This document shows positions 30,541 through 38,910 of a stretch of DNA of 64,000 bases, piece by piece. Location: assembly GCF_027988105.1 (NCBI RefSeq), contig NZ_JAQJZJ010000003.1, positions 1 through 64,000 of the forward strand, written 5' to 3'. Each line of letters opens with the position of its first letter. Position 1 is the stretch's first letter. Position numbers and translations under genes: made by a program. The notes under the pieces were generated by a model. It ran no database searches and was not told the origin of the DNA. It saw only the letters and a list, made by a program, of their open reading frames with translations. Source of the DNA: Pseudomonas aestuarii. Its GTDB lineage: Bacteria; Pseudomonadota; Gammaproteobacteria; Pseudomonadales; Pseudomonadaceae.

Positions 30541-31578
30541 ATGACGGCGACGGCGGTCGAGAAGGGCACTATCTCGGTGCGCCTGGTCGGCGAAGCCCTG
30601 CAGCAATGGCGCGCCCAGGGTCAGGACTGCACCGCGCTGCTGACCCAGGCCGGGATCGCTCCGCAATTGCTCAACAAGCCTTATGCGCGGGTCTCCGCGC
30701 AGGCCTATGCACGCCTGTGGCTGGCCCTGGCCAAGGCGATGGACGACGAGTTCTTCGGCATGAACCCGCGGCGGATGAAGTCCGGCAGCTACGCCTTCAT
30801 GGCCCGCGCCGCGTCGCGCGAGCCGACCCTGGGTGCGGCCCTGGATACTGCGCTGGCGTTTCTCGGCCTGGTGTTCGATGGCCTGACGCCGCGTCTGGAG
30901 CGCCAGGGCGGCATGGCGGCGATCGTCATCGACGAGCCCGCGGGGCAAGCCTGCCGCGCCTTCGGCTGTTTCACCCTGTGGATGATCGTGCATGGCCTGG
31001 CCTGCTGGCTGGCCGGAAGACGTATCCCGATCCTGGCGGTCGAGCTGCACTGCCAGGCGCCGGACTATCTCGAGGATTACCGGGTGATGTTCAGCAGCAA
31101 CCTGCGCTTCGCCCGGCCGCGCAGTCGCCTGCTGTTCAATGCCGAATGCCTGGAGCAGCCGCTACGGCGCAGCGAGCGCGAGCTCAAGCGCTTCCTCGCC
31201 GGCGCGCCGGCCAACATCCTGGTGCGTTACCGCGATCCGCGCAGCCATGCAGCGCGGATCAAGGTCTACCTGCGCAGCCTCAAGGCCGAGCGCTGGCCGG
31301 ATTACGAGGCGCTCGCCAGCCACTTCTTCATGGCGCCCTCGACCCTGCGGCGCAAGCTGGCCCTGGAGGGCCAGTCCTACCAGGGGCTCAAGGACCAGGT
31401 GCGGCGCGACCAGGCCATCGCCCGGCTGGACAGCGGCGCGGGCAACTTCACCGAGCTGGCCTTCGATCTGGGCTTCGCCGACAGCAGCGCCTTCTACAAG
31501 GCGTTCAAGAAGTGGACCGGTACCACGCCGGGGCAGTACCGCGCGCTGATGCATCCCGAGCAGCAGCCCCCACTCTGA
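30541..31578 (+). CDS. AraC-family transcriptional regulator
   Basis: A 345-residue AraC-type activator of the OruR/ArgR-like group. An N-terminal arabinose-binding-type domain (about residues 20-200) includes QAYARLWLALAKAMDDEFFG. The C-terminal pair of helix-turn-helix motifs is at about 240-335 (MAPSTLRRKLALEGQSYQGLKD, then FTELAFDLGFADSSAFYKAFKKWTGTTPGQYR). ATG 30541 is used; GTG 30535 is possible. No good ribosome site is visible, so coupling to the synthetase gene 22 bp upstream is likely. The operon at 31864 is a plausible target. Confidence 0.88.
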   Translation: MTATAVEKGTISVRLVGEALQQWRAQGQDCTALLTQAGIAPQLLNKPYARVSAQAYARLWLALAKAMDDEFFGMNPRRMKSGSYAFMARAASREPTLGAALDTALAFLGLVFDGLTPRLERQGGMAAIVIDEPAGQACRAFGCFTLWMIVHGLACWLAGRRIPILAVELHCQAPDYLEDYRVMFSSNLRFARPRSRLLFNAECLEQPLRRSERELKRFLAGAPANILVRYRDPRSHAARIKVYLRSLKAERWPDYEALASHFFMAPSTLRRKLALEGQSYQGLKDQVRRDQAIARLDSGAGNFTELAFDLGFADSSAFYKAFKKWTGTTPGQYRALMHPEQQPPL

Positions 31579-31756
31579 GAGGTTGTGAAAAAACTCCCGC
31601 CTACTGCGACCGCCTCCAAACGCCCGTTGCGGCGTTGCTCTAGGCGAAAAGCAGGGTCATTTAGCTCACTAAACTCCCTTGCTTTTCACCCCGCGCGCCT
31701 TGCCGCGAACGCCTGGAGACGCTCTCGCTACGGCGCTCGATATTTTTACAACCTCT
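31578..31756. mobile_element. MITE-like element with terminal inverted repeats
   Basis: AGAGGTTGT (31578-31586) and ACAACCTCT (31748-31756) are perfect inverted ends, extended by A-rich and T-rich tracts. The interior holds a second palindrome: AAAAGCAGGG followed by TCATTTAGCTCACTAAACT and a complementary CCTTGCTTTT. There is no transposase gene. One end overlaps the AraC stop codon. The size and structure fit a miniature inverted-repeat or REP-type element. Confidence 0.6.
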
Positions 31757-31863
31757 GAGTCCAGTTGTCCAAATCGCTCAGGCCGATAGACGCCTGTCGA
31801 CATTGCCGCCGCAGGCCGCCGCCGCGACTATTCAGGGACAACAACAAACCGAGAGTCTCCTAC

Positions 31864-33513
31864 ATGCAGGATTACCTCAGCGCTGCCCGCGACTTCGATC
31901 TGCCCAGCACGGCCGCCACCACCCTGGCGGGCTCCCTCGACGCCCTCAACGCCTGTGTCGAATGCTGCGACCGGCATGCCTTGCCCGGGCGCATCGCGCT
32001 GTTCTGGGAAGGTCGCGACGGCAGCAGTGCCAGCTACACCTTCTGCGAGCTGCAGGAGCAGGCGGCGCGTTTCGCCAACTTCCTCCAGGCCCAGGGCGTG
32101 GGTCCAGGTGACTGTGTGGCGGGCATGCTGCCGCGCAACGTCGAGCTGCTGATCACCATCCTCGGCACCTGGCGCCTGGGCGCGGTGTACCAGCCGCTGT
32201 TCACCGCGTTCGGCCCCAAGGCCATCGAGCACCGGTTGCAGACCTCCGGCGCCAAGCTGGTGGTGACCGACGCGGTCAACCGCGGCAAATTCGATGAGGT
32301 CGAGGACGCGCCGCTGCTGGTCAACGTCGCCGGCGCCAAGGGCCAGGGCATCCAGCGTGGCGATTTCAGCTTCTGGGCCGAGCTGGAGCGCCACTCGGCC
32401 GAGTTCGAGCCGGTGATGCGCTCGGCCGACGACCCCTTCCTGATGATGTTCACCTCGGGCACCACCGGGCTGGCCAAGCCGCTGTCGGTGCCGCTCAAGG
32501 CGATCCTGGCCTTTGTCGGCTATATGCGCGAGGCAGTCGACCTGCGTCCCGAGGACGCCTTCTGGAACCTGGCCGATCCCGGCTGGGCCTATGGCCTCTA
32601 CTATGCGGTGACCGGTCCTTTGGCCATGGGCCATCCGACCACCTTCTACGAAGGGCCGTTCACGGTGGAGAGTACCTGCCGGATCATCCGCAAGTACGCC
32701 ATCAGCAACCTGGCCGGTTCGCCCACTGCCTACCGCCTGCTGCTGGCCGCCAAGGCGCAGGCCGAGCCGCTGCTGCGCGGGCGCCTGCGCGCGGTCAGCA
32801 GCGCCGGCGAGCCGCTGAGCCCGGAGGTGATTCGCTGGTTCGAAGGCGGCCTGGCCACCACTATCCACGACCACTATGGCCAGACCGAACTGGGCATGGT
32901 GCTGTGCAACCATCATGCACTGGCCCATCCGGTACGCCTCGGCGCCGCCGGTTTCGCCGTTCCCGGGCACCGCGTGGTGGTGCTGGACGAACAAAACCGC
33001 GAACTGCCGCCCGGCCAACCGGGCATCCTCGCGCTGGATCGGCCGAACTCGCCGCTGTTCTGGTTTCCCGGTTATCAGGCCATGCCGACCAAGGCCTTCG
33101 TCGGCGACTACTACCTCAGCGGCGACACCGTCGAGCTGAACGAGGACGGCAGCATCAGCTTCGTCGGCCGCAGCGACGACGTGATCACCACCTCCGGCTA
33201 CCGGGTCGGTCCGTTCGACGTGGAGAGCGCGTTGATCGAGCACCCGGCGGTGATCGAGGCGGCGGTGATCGGCAAGCCCGATCCGGAGCGCACCGAGCTG
33301 GTCAAGGCCTTCGTCGTCCTGCAACCGCAGTTCCGCGCCGACGCCGCACTGGCCGAAGAACTCAAGCAGCATGTGCGCAAACGCCTGTCGGCGCATGCCT
33401 ACCCGCGCGAGGTGGAGTTCGTCGACGAGTTGCCGAAGACCCCCAGCGGCAAGATCCAGCGCTTTCTCCTGCGCAATCAGGAAATCGCCAAGGCCCAGGC
33501 GGCCGTTAACTGA
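31864..33513 (+). CDS. acyl-CoA synthetase (AMP-binding) of the 2-methyl-branched acid operon
   Basis: A 549-residue acyl-activating enzyme. Motifs are [17 protein letters not shown] (an ATP loop with Leu-Ala before Lys), [50 protein letters not shown], and [13 protein letters not shown] with the catalytic Lys. ATG 31864 gives [11 protein letters not shown]; the longer frame runs back towards the MITE-like element. It opens an operon with an SDR, a thiolase and an acyl-CoA dehydrogenase, so 2-methylbutyrate or a related acid is a likely substrate. It is not close to the pair at 7627 and 28839. Confidence 0.9.
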   Translation: MQDYLSAARDFDLPSTAATTLAGSLDALNACVECCDRHALPGRIALFWEGRDGSSASYTFCELQEQAARFANFLQAQGVGPGDCVAGMLPRNVELLITILGTWRLGAVYQPLFTAFGPKAIEHRLQTSGAKLVVTDAVNRGKFDEVEDAPLLVNVAGAKGQGIQRGDFSFWAELERHSAEFEPVMRSADDPFLMMFTSGTTGLAKPLSVPLKAILAFVGYMREAVDLRPEDAFWNLADPGWAYGLYYAVTGPLAMGHPTTFYEGPFTVESTCRIIRKYAISNLAGSPTAYRLLLAAKAQAEPLLRGRLRAVSSAGEPLSPEVIRWFEGGLATTIHDHYGQTELGMVLCNHHALAHPVRLGAAGFAVPGHRVVVLDEQNRELPPGQPGILALDRPNSPLFWFPGYQAMPTKAFVGDYYLSGDTVELNEDGSISFVGRSDDVITTSGYRVGPFDVESALIEHPAVIEAAVIGKPDPERTELVKAFVVLQPQFRADAALAEELKQHVRKRLSAHAYPREVEFVDELPKTPSGKIQRFLLRNQEIAKAQAAVN

Positions 33514-33529
33514 ACAAGGAACCACAAGC

Positions 33530-34297
33530 ATGCGTATCCAAGACCGGGTATTTCTGATCACGGGTGGTAGTTCCGGCCTGGGCCTGGCCACCGCCCGGAC
33601 GCTGATCGAGCAGGGCGCCAAGGTGCTGCTGGCCGACATCAACGTCGAGGCCGGCGCGGCGCGGGCCGAAGAGCTGGGCACCCAGGCCCGTTTCGTGCAG
33701 ACCGACATCACTCGCGAGGAGGACGGCTGCCGCGCGGTGGCTGCGGCGCTGGAGGCCTTCGGCGGCCTGCACGGGCTGATCAACTGCGCCGGCGTGGCGC
33801 CAGCCGAGAAGATCCTGGGGCGCAACGGCGCCCATGGCCTGGACAGCTTCAGCCGGGTGATCCAGATCAACCTGGTCGGCAGCTTCAACATGCTGCGCCT
33901 GGCCGCCGAGGCCATGGCCCGGGGCGAGCCGAACGACCAGGGCGAGCGCGGGGTGATCGTCAACACCGCCTCGGTTGCCGCCTTCGACGGGCAGATGGGC
34001 CAGGCCGCCTATGCCGCCTCCAAGGGCGGCGTGGCCGCCCTGACCCTGCCGGCGGCGCGCGACCTGGCGCGTTCGGGGATCCGCGTAATGTGCATCGCCC
34101 CGGGCATCTTCGAGACGCCGATGATGGCCGGCATGCCGCAGGAGGTGCGCGATTCGCTGGCGGCCAACGTGCCATTCCCGCCGCGCCTGGGGCGCCCGGA
34201 CGAATACGCCGCGCTGGTGCGCCACATCATCGAGAACCCCATGCTCAATGGCGAAGTCATCCGTCTGGATGGCGCCCTGCGCATGGCGGCGAAATAA
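33530..34297 (+). CDS. SDR-family 3-hydroxyacyl-CoA dehydrogenase (2-methyl-3-hydroxybutyryl-CoA type)
   Basis: A 255-residue classical short-chain dehydrogenase. The NAD motif is [13 protein letters not shown], then NCAGVAPA, the catalytic Ser in [14 protein letters not shown] and YAASK with the catalytic Tyr and Lys. The C-terminal pattern [34 protein letters not shown] is typical of HSD17B10-like enzymes that oxidise 2-methyl-3-hydroxybutyryl-CoA in isoleucine degradation. The start at 33530 is 16 bp after the synthetase stop. Neighbouring thiolase and dehydrogenase genes strengthen the pathway call. Confidence 0.9.
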   Translation: MRIQDRVFLITGGSSGLGLATARTLIEQGAKVLLADINVEAGAARAEELGTQARFVQTDITREEDGCRAVAAALEAFGGLHGLINCAGVAPAEKILGRNGAHGLDSFSRVIQINLVGSFNMLRLAAEAMARGEPNDQGERGVIVNTASVAAFDGQMGQAAYAASKGGVAALTLPAARDLARSGIRVMCIAPGIFETPMMAGMPQEVRDSLAANVPFPPRLGRPDEYAALVRHIIENPMLNGEVIRLDGALRMAAK

Positions 34298-34346
34298 CGT
34301 TGTCAAACCTTTAAAGAGCGGGCGAAAGATGGGCCAGGCATGCTTT

Positions 34347-34370
34347 TGTGGGAGCGGCTTCAGCTGCGAG
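34347..34370 (+). repeat. Pseudomonas REP-like element
   Basis: TGTGGGAGCGGCTTCAGC followed by TGCGAG resembles the common Pseudomonas REP core (TGTGGGAGCGGCTTCAGCCGCGA). It is a single copy in the 166-bp gap between the SDR and thiolase genes, a usual place for such elements. Confidence 0.7.
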
Positions 34371-34463
34371 TATCGCGGACAAATCCGTTCCTGCGGCTAG
34401 CCACCGGCCTCTTTACACCCGGCCAGTTTTCCCCGGAGTGCATCCGGGCGAGGAGAGAGTGAC

Positions 34464-35657
34464 ATGAGCATGAATACAGATCCGGTCGTCATCGTCAGCG
34501 CCGCCCGCACGCCCATGGGCGGCTTCCTCGGCGACTTCAAGGCGGTCACGGCCGCGCAACTGGGCGCCGCGGCGATCCGCGCCACCCTCGAGCGTGCGGG
34601 TCTGGCCAGCGACGCGGTGGACGAGGCAATCATGGGCTGCGTGCTGCAGGCTGGCCAGGGCCAGGCGCCGGCGCGCCAGGCGGCGCTGGGCGCGGGCCTG
34701 AGCCAGGGCACGGTGTGTTCGACGATCAACAAGATGTGCGGCTCGGGGATGAAGGCGGCGATGTTCGGCCATGACCTGCTGCTCGCCGGCAGCGCCGAGG
34801 TGGTGATCGCCGGCGGCATGGAGAGCATGTCCAACGCGCCCTATCTGCTGGAGCGCGCACGCAGCGGCTACCGCATGGGCCATGGCCGGGTGCTCGACCA
34901 CATGTTCCTCGACGGCCTCGAGGACGCCTACGACAAGGGCCGGCTGATGGGCACCTTCGCCGAGGACTGCGCCGAGGCTTACGGCTTCAGCCGCGAGCAG
35001 CAGGATGCCTTCGCCATCGCCTCGCTGAGCCGCGCCCAGCAGGCCATGAACGAGGGCCGCTTTGCCAGCGAGATAGTCGCGGTGGAGGCCAAGGCCGGCC
35101 GCGAACTGCGCCTGATCGACAGCGACGAGCAGCCGCCCAAGGCCCGCCCGGACAAGATTCCCACCCTCAAGCCGGCGTTCCGCGAGGGCGGCACGGTGAC
35201 CGCGGCCAATGCCAGTTCGATCTCCGACGGCGCCGCCGCGCTGCTGCTGATGCGCCTGTCCGAAGCCGAGAAACGCGGCCTGACCCCGCTGGCGGCGATC
35301 CGCGGCCACGCCACCTTCGCCCAGGCGCCGAACCTGTTCGCCACCGCGCCGGTCGGCGCCCTGCAGCGGCTGATGACGCGCACCGGCTGGACAATCGGCG
35401 AGGTCGACCTGTTCGAGGTCAACGAGGCCTTCGCCGTGGTGCCGATGGCGGCCATGCGCGACCTCGACATCCCCCACGACAAGCTCAATGTGCATGGCGG
35501 CGCCTGCGCCCTCGGCCACCCGATTGGTGCGTCCGGCGCGCGGGTGCTGGTGACCCTGCTCAGTGCCCTGCGCCAGTACGACCTCAAGCGCGGCGTCGCC
35601 TCGCTGTGCATCGGCGGCGGCGAGGCCACGGCCATGGCCATCGAGTTGCTCAACTGA
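34464..35657 (+). CDS. acetyl-CoA acyltransferase (thiolase) of the isoleucine-type operon
   Basis: A 397-residue thiolase, full length. The nucleophilic Cys is in [24 protein letters not shown] follows, the catalytic His is in [18 protein letters not shown], and the second Cys is in [20 protein letters not shown] ribosome site supports ATG 34464. In this operon it would cleave 2-methylacetoacetyl-CoA to propionyl-CoA and acetyl-CoA. It is distinct from the thiolase fragment at the left edge. Confidence 0.93.
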   Translation: MSMNTDPVVIVSAARTPMGGFLGDFKAVTAAQLGAAAIRATLERAGLASDAVDEAIMGCVLQAGQGQAPARQAALGAGLSQGTVCSTINKMCGSGMKAAMFGHDLLLAGSAEVVIAGGMESMSNAPYLLERARSGYRMGHGRVLDHMFLDGLEDAYDKGRLMGTFAEDCAEAYGFSREQQDAFAIASLSRAQQAMNEGRFASEIVAVEAKAGRELRLIDSDEQPPKARPDKIPTLKPAFREGGTVTAANASSISDGAAALLLMRLSEAEKRGLTPLAAIRGHATFAQAPNLFATAPVGALQRLMTRTGWTIGEVDLFEVNEAFAVVPMAAMRDLDIPHDKLNVHGGACALGHPIGASGARVLVTLLSALRQYDLKRGVASLCIGGGEATAMAIELLN

Positions 35658-35671
35658 ACCGGGAGAGCCCC

Positions 35672-36799
35672 ATGATTCCATCCGAACAAGACCTGCAGAT
35701 CCGTGACATGGCCCGCCAGTTCGCCCAGGAGCGGCTCAAGCCCTTTGCTGCCGACTGGGACCGCGAGCACCGTTTCCCCGCCGAGGCCATCGCCGAGATG
35801 GGCGAACTGGGCTTCATGGGCATGCTGGTACCGGAAGACTGGGGCGGCGCGGACACCGGCCACCTGGCCTACGCCATGGCCCTGGAGGAGATCGCCGCCG
35901 GCGATGGCGCCTGCTCGACCATCATGAGCGTGCACAACTCGGTGGGCTGCATGCCAATCCTCAAATACGGCAGCGAGGAACAGAAGCAGCGCTTCCTCCA
36001 GCCGTTGGCCGAAGGCAAGATGCTCGGCGCCTTCGCCCTCACCGAGCCCCAGGCCGGTTCCGATGCCAGTGACCTGCGCAGCCGCGCGCGGCGCGACGGC
36101 GAGCACTATGTGCTCAATGGCAGCAAGCAGTTCATCACATCCGGCAGCCACGCCGGCATGGTCATCGTGTTCGCCGTGACCGATCCGGCGGCCGGCAAGA
36201 AGGGCATCAGCGCCTTTATCGTGCCCACCGACAGCCCCGGCTATTCGGTGGTGCGCATCGAGGACAAGCTCGGCCAGCACGCCTCGGACACCTGCCAGAT
36301 CCAGTTCGACGACCTGCGCCTGCCGGCCAGCCTGCGCCTGGGCGAGGAGGGCCAGGGCTACCGTATCGCCCTGGGCAATCTGGAAGGCGGGCGCATCGGC
36401 ATCGCCGCCCAGGCGGTGGGCATGGCCCGCGCGGCCTTCGAGGCGGCGCGCGACTACGCCCATGAACGGCAGACCTTCGGCAAGCCGATCATCGAACACC
36501 AGGCGGTGGCCTTCCGCCTGGCCGACATGGCAACGCAGATCGCCGTGGCGCGGCAGATGGTCCATCACGCTGCTAGCTTGCGCGAGGCCGGGTTGCCGTG
36601 CCTGACCGAGGCCTCGATGGCCAAGCTGTTCGCCTCGGAGATGGCCGAGCGGGTCTGCTCGGCGGCGTTGCAGACCCTTGGCGGCTATGGCTACCTCAAG
36701 GACTTCCCGCTGGAGCGCATCTACCGCGACGTGCGCGTGTGCCAGATCTACGAAGGCACCAGCGACGTGCAGCGCTTGGTGATTGCGCGCAGTTTCTAG
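35672..36799 (+). CDS. acyl-CoA dehydrogenase (probable 2-methylbutyryl-CoA dehydrogenase)
   Basis: A 375-residue FAD acyl-CoA dehydrogenase. Motifs are [56 protein letters not shown] with the catalytic Glu, and [13 protein letters not shown] at the C-terminus. ATG 35672 lies 15 bp after the thiolase stop. It is similar in build to the enzyme at 20078 but belongs to the operon with SDR and thiolase, which fits 2-methylbutyryl-CoA. Short-chain straight substrates remain possible. Confidence 0.9.
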   Translation: MIPSEQDLQIRDMARQFAQERLKPFAADWDREHRFPAEAIAEMGELGFMGMLVPEDWGGADTGHLAYAMALEEIAAGDGACSTIMSVHNSVGCMPILKYGSEEQKQRFLQPLAEGKMLGAFALTEPQAGSDASDLRSRARRDGEHYVLNGSKQFITSGSHAGMVIVFAVTDPAAGKKGISAFIVPTDSPGYSVVRIEDKLGQHASDTCQIQFDDLRLPASLRLGEEGQGYRIALGNLEGGRIGIAAQAVGMARAAFEAARDYAHERQTFGKPIIEHQAVAFRLADMATQIAVARQMVHHAASLREAGLPCLTEASMAKLFASEMAERVCSAALQTLGGYGYLKDFPLERIYRDVRVCQIYEGTSDVQRLVIARSF

Positions 36800-36845
36800 A
36801 TCCCGGTCGCCTCGTGCGCGCAAAGGCGCCGTACGGGGCGACTGG

Positions 36846-37493
36846 CTAGACTGTGCGCGGGCTCTGCGGCGGCGGGTTGATGCCCATGGACAGATAAATG
36901 CTGGTAAAGGCGTCGACGCCGATATTGGCTGGCTTGACCCATTCCACCGGTACATACAGCAGCCCGCCGCCGATGGGGATGGGCGCGGTGGGTACCAGTA
37001 CCGCGTAATAGCTGCGGCCATCGATATCAATTGCTATGGGGTTGGGCATCAGCGCCAGCACGGCCACACCATCGCCGCCGAACAGGCACCACACGGGGCT
37101 CATGGCGTTGATGTCGGCCCCTTCCTTTTTCTCCAGCAGGGCGACAAAGCGATCCGCCAGGTTGTACAGCTTGCCGAACAGCGGAATGCGCCGCAGGGTC
37201 AGGTCGGTCAGCCATTGCAGCGGGCGGCGCAGCCCGAGCTGCACACCCAGGCCCAGGACATAGATGCCCAGCAGCAGCGCCGCAGTACCCAGGGTGTACG
37301 CCAGGTAGGCATTGCTGGCGTATGGCTGGCCCATGCTGGAAAACACCTGGCCGATATAGCTGGACGGCCCAATTACCCGGTTCAACAGACCGACCACCCA
37401 GGACAGCAGCGTCAGGCTCAAGGCCAACGGCAGCAAGACGATCAAGCCGGTTAGCCAGGTGGCGAGGAGGGCGTTGACGCTTTTCTTGAACAT
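36846..37493 (-). CDS. DUF502 family membrane protein
   Basis: A 215-residue inner-membrane protein of the DUF502 family. Two long hydrophobic segments lie near the N-terminus (about residues 8-30 and 58-85), followed by a soluble part with IPLFGKLYNLADRFVALLE and an FGGDGVAVLAL region. ATG 37493 (MFKKSVNALLATWLTG) is the family start. Function is not established. It follows the RES toxin by 67 bp on the same strand and faces the acyl-CoA dehydrogenase tail to tail. Confidence 0.85.
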   Translation of the reverse strand: MFKKSVNALLATWLTGLIVLLPLALSLTLLSWVVGLLNRVIGPSSYIGQVFSSMGQPYASNAYLAYTLGTAALLLGIYVLGLGVQLGLRRPLQWLTDLTLRRIPLFGKLYNLADRFVALLEKKEGADINAMSPVWCLFGGDGVAVLALMPNPIAIDIDGRSYYAVLVPTAPIPIGGGLLYVPVEWVKPANIGVDAFTSIYLSMGINPPPQSPRTV

Positions 37494-37560
37494 GGATGAG
37501 ATCCGGTAGGTGGTGGTGGCCGGCAGACAGCTGCCCGGGTTCTGTGGGTGGACGGCTGCT

Positions 37561-38235
37561 TCAGGCGATGGTTTTAAGGGTGAAGACGTCGGTGATCCGC
37601 TGCGACTTGCCATCCCAGACGTAGCGCAAGTGCACGCCCTGGTGCGGGATGCTCGCCGCCGGCGGGCGGAACAGGGCGGCGCATTCGCCTGTGGGGTGGC
37701 GCACGCTGCGGTAGAGCAGGCCCCAGGAACCCTGCTGGCGCCGTTCGGCGGCGAAACGCTGGGCGATCGGGTAGGCGGCCGGATCCGGGGCGTGCAGGTG
37801 CTGGTGATCCTGGCGAATGTCGTCCAGCGCCTTGACCACCCGGCAGACGTAGGCCCGCAGGGTCAGTTCCAGGCTCGGCTCATGGGTCGCGCGCAGGAAA
37901 CGCTCGCGGTGGTAGCGGGTTTCCGCCACCGCGGTGTGCAGGCTGTCGCCACAGTAGTAGACGCCATACTGGCCGGCGGTGAAGCGGCTGATCGCGCCGA
38001 CATGGGTGAAGGCGGCCATCAGCGGCGACGAGCCGGGGCCGCTGACCCGGTCTGCTGGCGCCACGTGAGCGAGCAGGCCGGCTTCTTCGCGCAGGCGGTC
38101 GTTGGTCAGGCCCTCGATCAGGTACGCCTGCTCGAGGTCGGCGGCATCCAGCACATCCTCGAACAGCGAGATCGGTGGAAAGGCACTGGACACCAGGCGG
38201 TAGGCCCGCGGCCAGGCGGGCAGGGTCTGCCTCAA
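37561..38235 (-). CDS. RES-domain toxin
   Basis: A 224-residue RES-domain protein, the toxin of a RES/Xre module. Characterised members degrade NAD. The RES landmarks are AYRLVSSAFPP near the N-terminus, the ARG-like region FTAGQYGVYYCGDSLHTAVAETRYHRERFL, and a C-terminal strand region ending ITDVFTLKTIA. No ATG gives a sensible start. A TTG at 38235 overlaps the antitoxin stop as TTGA, has GGAG just upstream, and begins MRQTLPAWPRAYRLV, which fits the family. A longer frame to 38355 would overlap the antitoxin by 120 bp and is less likely. Confidence 0.82.
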   Translation of the reverse strand: MRQTLPAWPRAYRLVSSAFPPISLFEDVLDAADLEQAYLIEGLTNDRLREEAGLLAHVAPADRVSGPGSSPLMAAFTHVGAISRFTAGQYGVYYCGDSLHTAVAETRYHRERFLRATHEPSLELTLRAYVCRVVKALDDIRQDHQHLHAPDPAAYPIAQRFAAERRQQGSWGLLYRSVRHPTGECAALFRPPAASIPHQGVHLRYVWDGKSQRITDVFTLKTIA

Positions 38236-38636
38236 CCCCGGACTCCGTCGAGATAACGGCGCACGTCGGCGAGGTCGACCACGCCACCGGCGAGCATCAG
38301 CTCGAGTGCACTGCTGCCGTTGAACGGTGCCTCGCTGTTGGCCTTTTTCACCCACTCATAGGTGGAGGGTTTGTCGCCGAACAGGATGCGCAGCGACTTG
38401 TGAATACCCATCAGGTAGGAGACGCGCTCCATGGTGTCGCGGGGCAGGCGCACTTCCGGCAACTGTCGGTATTTGTACAGGGTGCTGCGGCCAATCGAAC
38501 CGAGCAGCACCATCTGTTCCTCGACCGAGCACTGCCACTTGTCCATCAGGTTGAAGAAGAACTTCAGCGCGACCTGACCGGCCTTGGGCGACTCGATGTC
38601 GAGGGCTGGTGCGTTGCGTTGTGCGGTAGCAGTCAT
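38232..38636 (-). CDS. RES-associated antitoxin (Xre/MbcA/ParS-like)
   Basis: A 134-residue antitoxin of the RES-Xre type. An N-terminal helix-turn-helix-like part covers about residues 20-75 (LLGSIGRSTLYKYRQLPEVRLPRDTMERVSYLMGIHKSLRILFG). The C-terminal DUF2384 domain includes ANSEAPFNGSSALELMLAGG then LADVRRYLDGVRG, the usual toxin-binding end. ATG 38636 is preferred over the ATG at 38681 because GGAGAA sits at the right distance. Translation is coupled to the toxin. Confidence 0.85.
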   Translation of the reverse strand: MTATAQRNAPALDIESPKAGQVALKFFFNLMDKWQCSVEEQMVLLGSIGRSTLYKYRQLPEVRLPRDTMERVSYLMGIHKSLRILFGDKPSTYEWVKKANSEAPFNGSSALELMLAGGVVDLADVRRYLDGVRG

Positions 38637-38655
38637 GCCGGCTTCTCCACTTGTA

Positions 38656-38678
38656 GACTTAATTGCAATACTAGTCTT
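38656..38678. promoter_or_regulatory. imperfect inverted repeat upstream of the antitoxin gene
   Basis: AGACT at 38656 and AGTCT at 38674 form inverted arms around an AT-rich centre with TTGCAA, in the promoter position for an antitoxin start at 38636. It is a candidate operator for autoregulation. Confidence 0.4.
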
Positions 38679-38744
38679 CATATGGATGCATGGCAACGCC
38701 TGGTGAAATGCTCGCCGCACAGCCGGGTCCACTCAGGCCGGGTC

Positions 38745-38756
38745 CTGAGCGCTAAC
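38745..38756 (+). promoter_or_regulatory. weak GntR-type operator
   Basis: CTGAGCGCTAAC matches the palindrome GTTAGCGCTAAC at ten of twelve positions. It lies 104 bp upstream of the stronger site at 38849, close to a whole number of helical turns. Confidence 0.45.
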
Positions 38757-38848
38757 CCGCACCGGGGTTCGATCAGCCTGAAAGGTGGCCAGGTGCCGCT
38801 CGGCAGCATTTCGATAATTGTCTTGTGCAAGGCTTGTCGAACAACTTG

Positions 38849-38860
38849 GTTAGCGCTAAC
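38849..38860 (+). promoter_or_regulatory. GntR-type (LacI-family) operator of the gluconate operon
   Basis: GTTAGCGCTAAC is a perfect 12-bp palindrome with the central CG typical of LacI/GntR operators. It lies 50 bp before the gluconokinase start and is the natural target of the LacI-type regulator encoded at 42606. Confidence 0.75.
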
Positions 38861-38910
38861 ATCGATTCAAACAATGAGCGGCCCCACACCGATGGCGCCC
38901 TGGAGAACCC

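Noticed and set aside
38636..38681. Longer antitoxin start at ATG 38681
   Set aside because: The ATG at 38636 has a better ribosome site (GGAGAA), and the longer start would place the inverted operator repeat inside the coding region.
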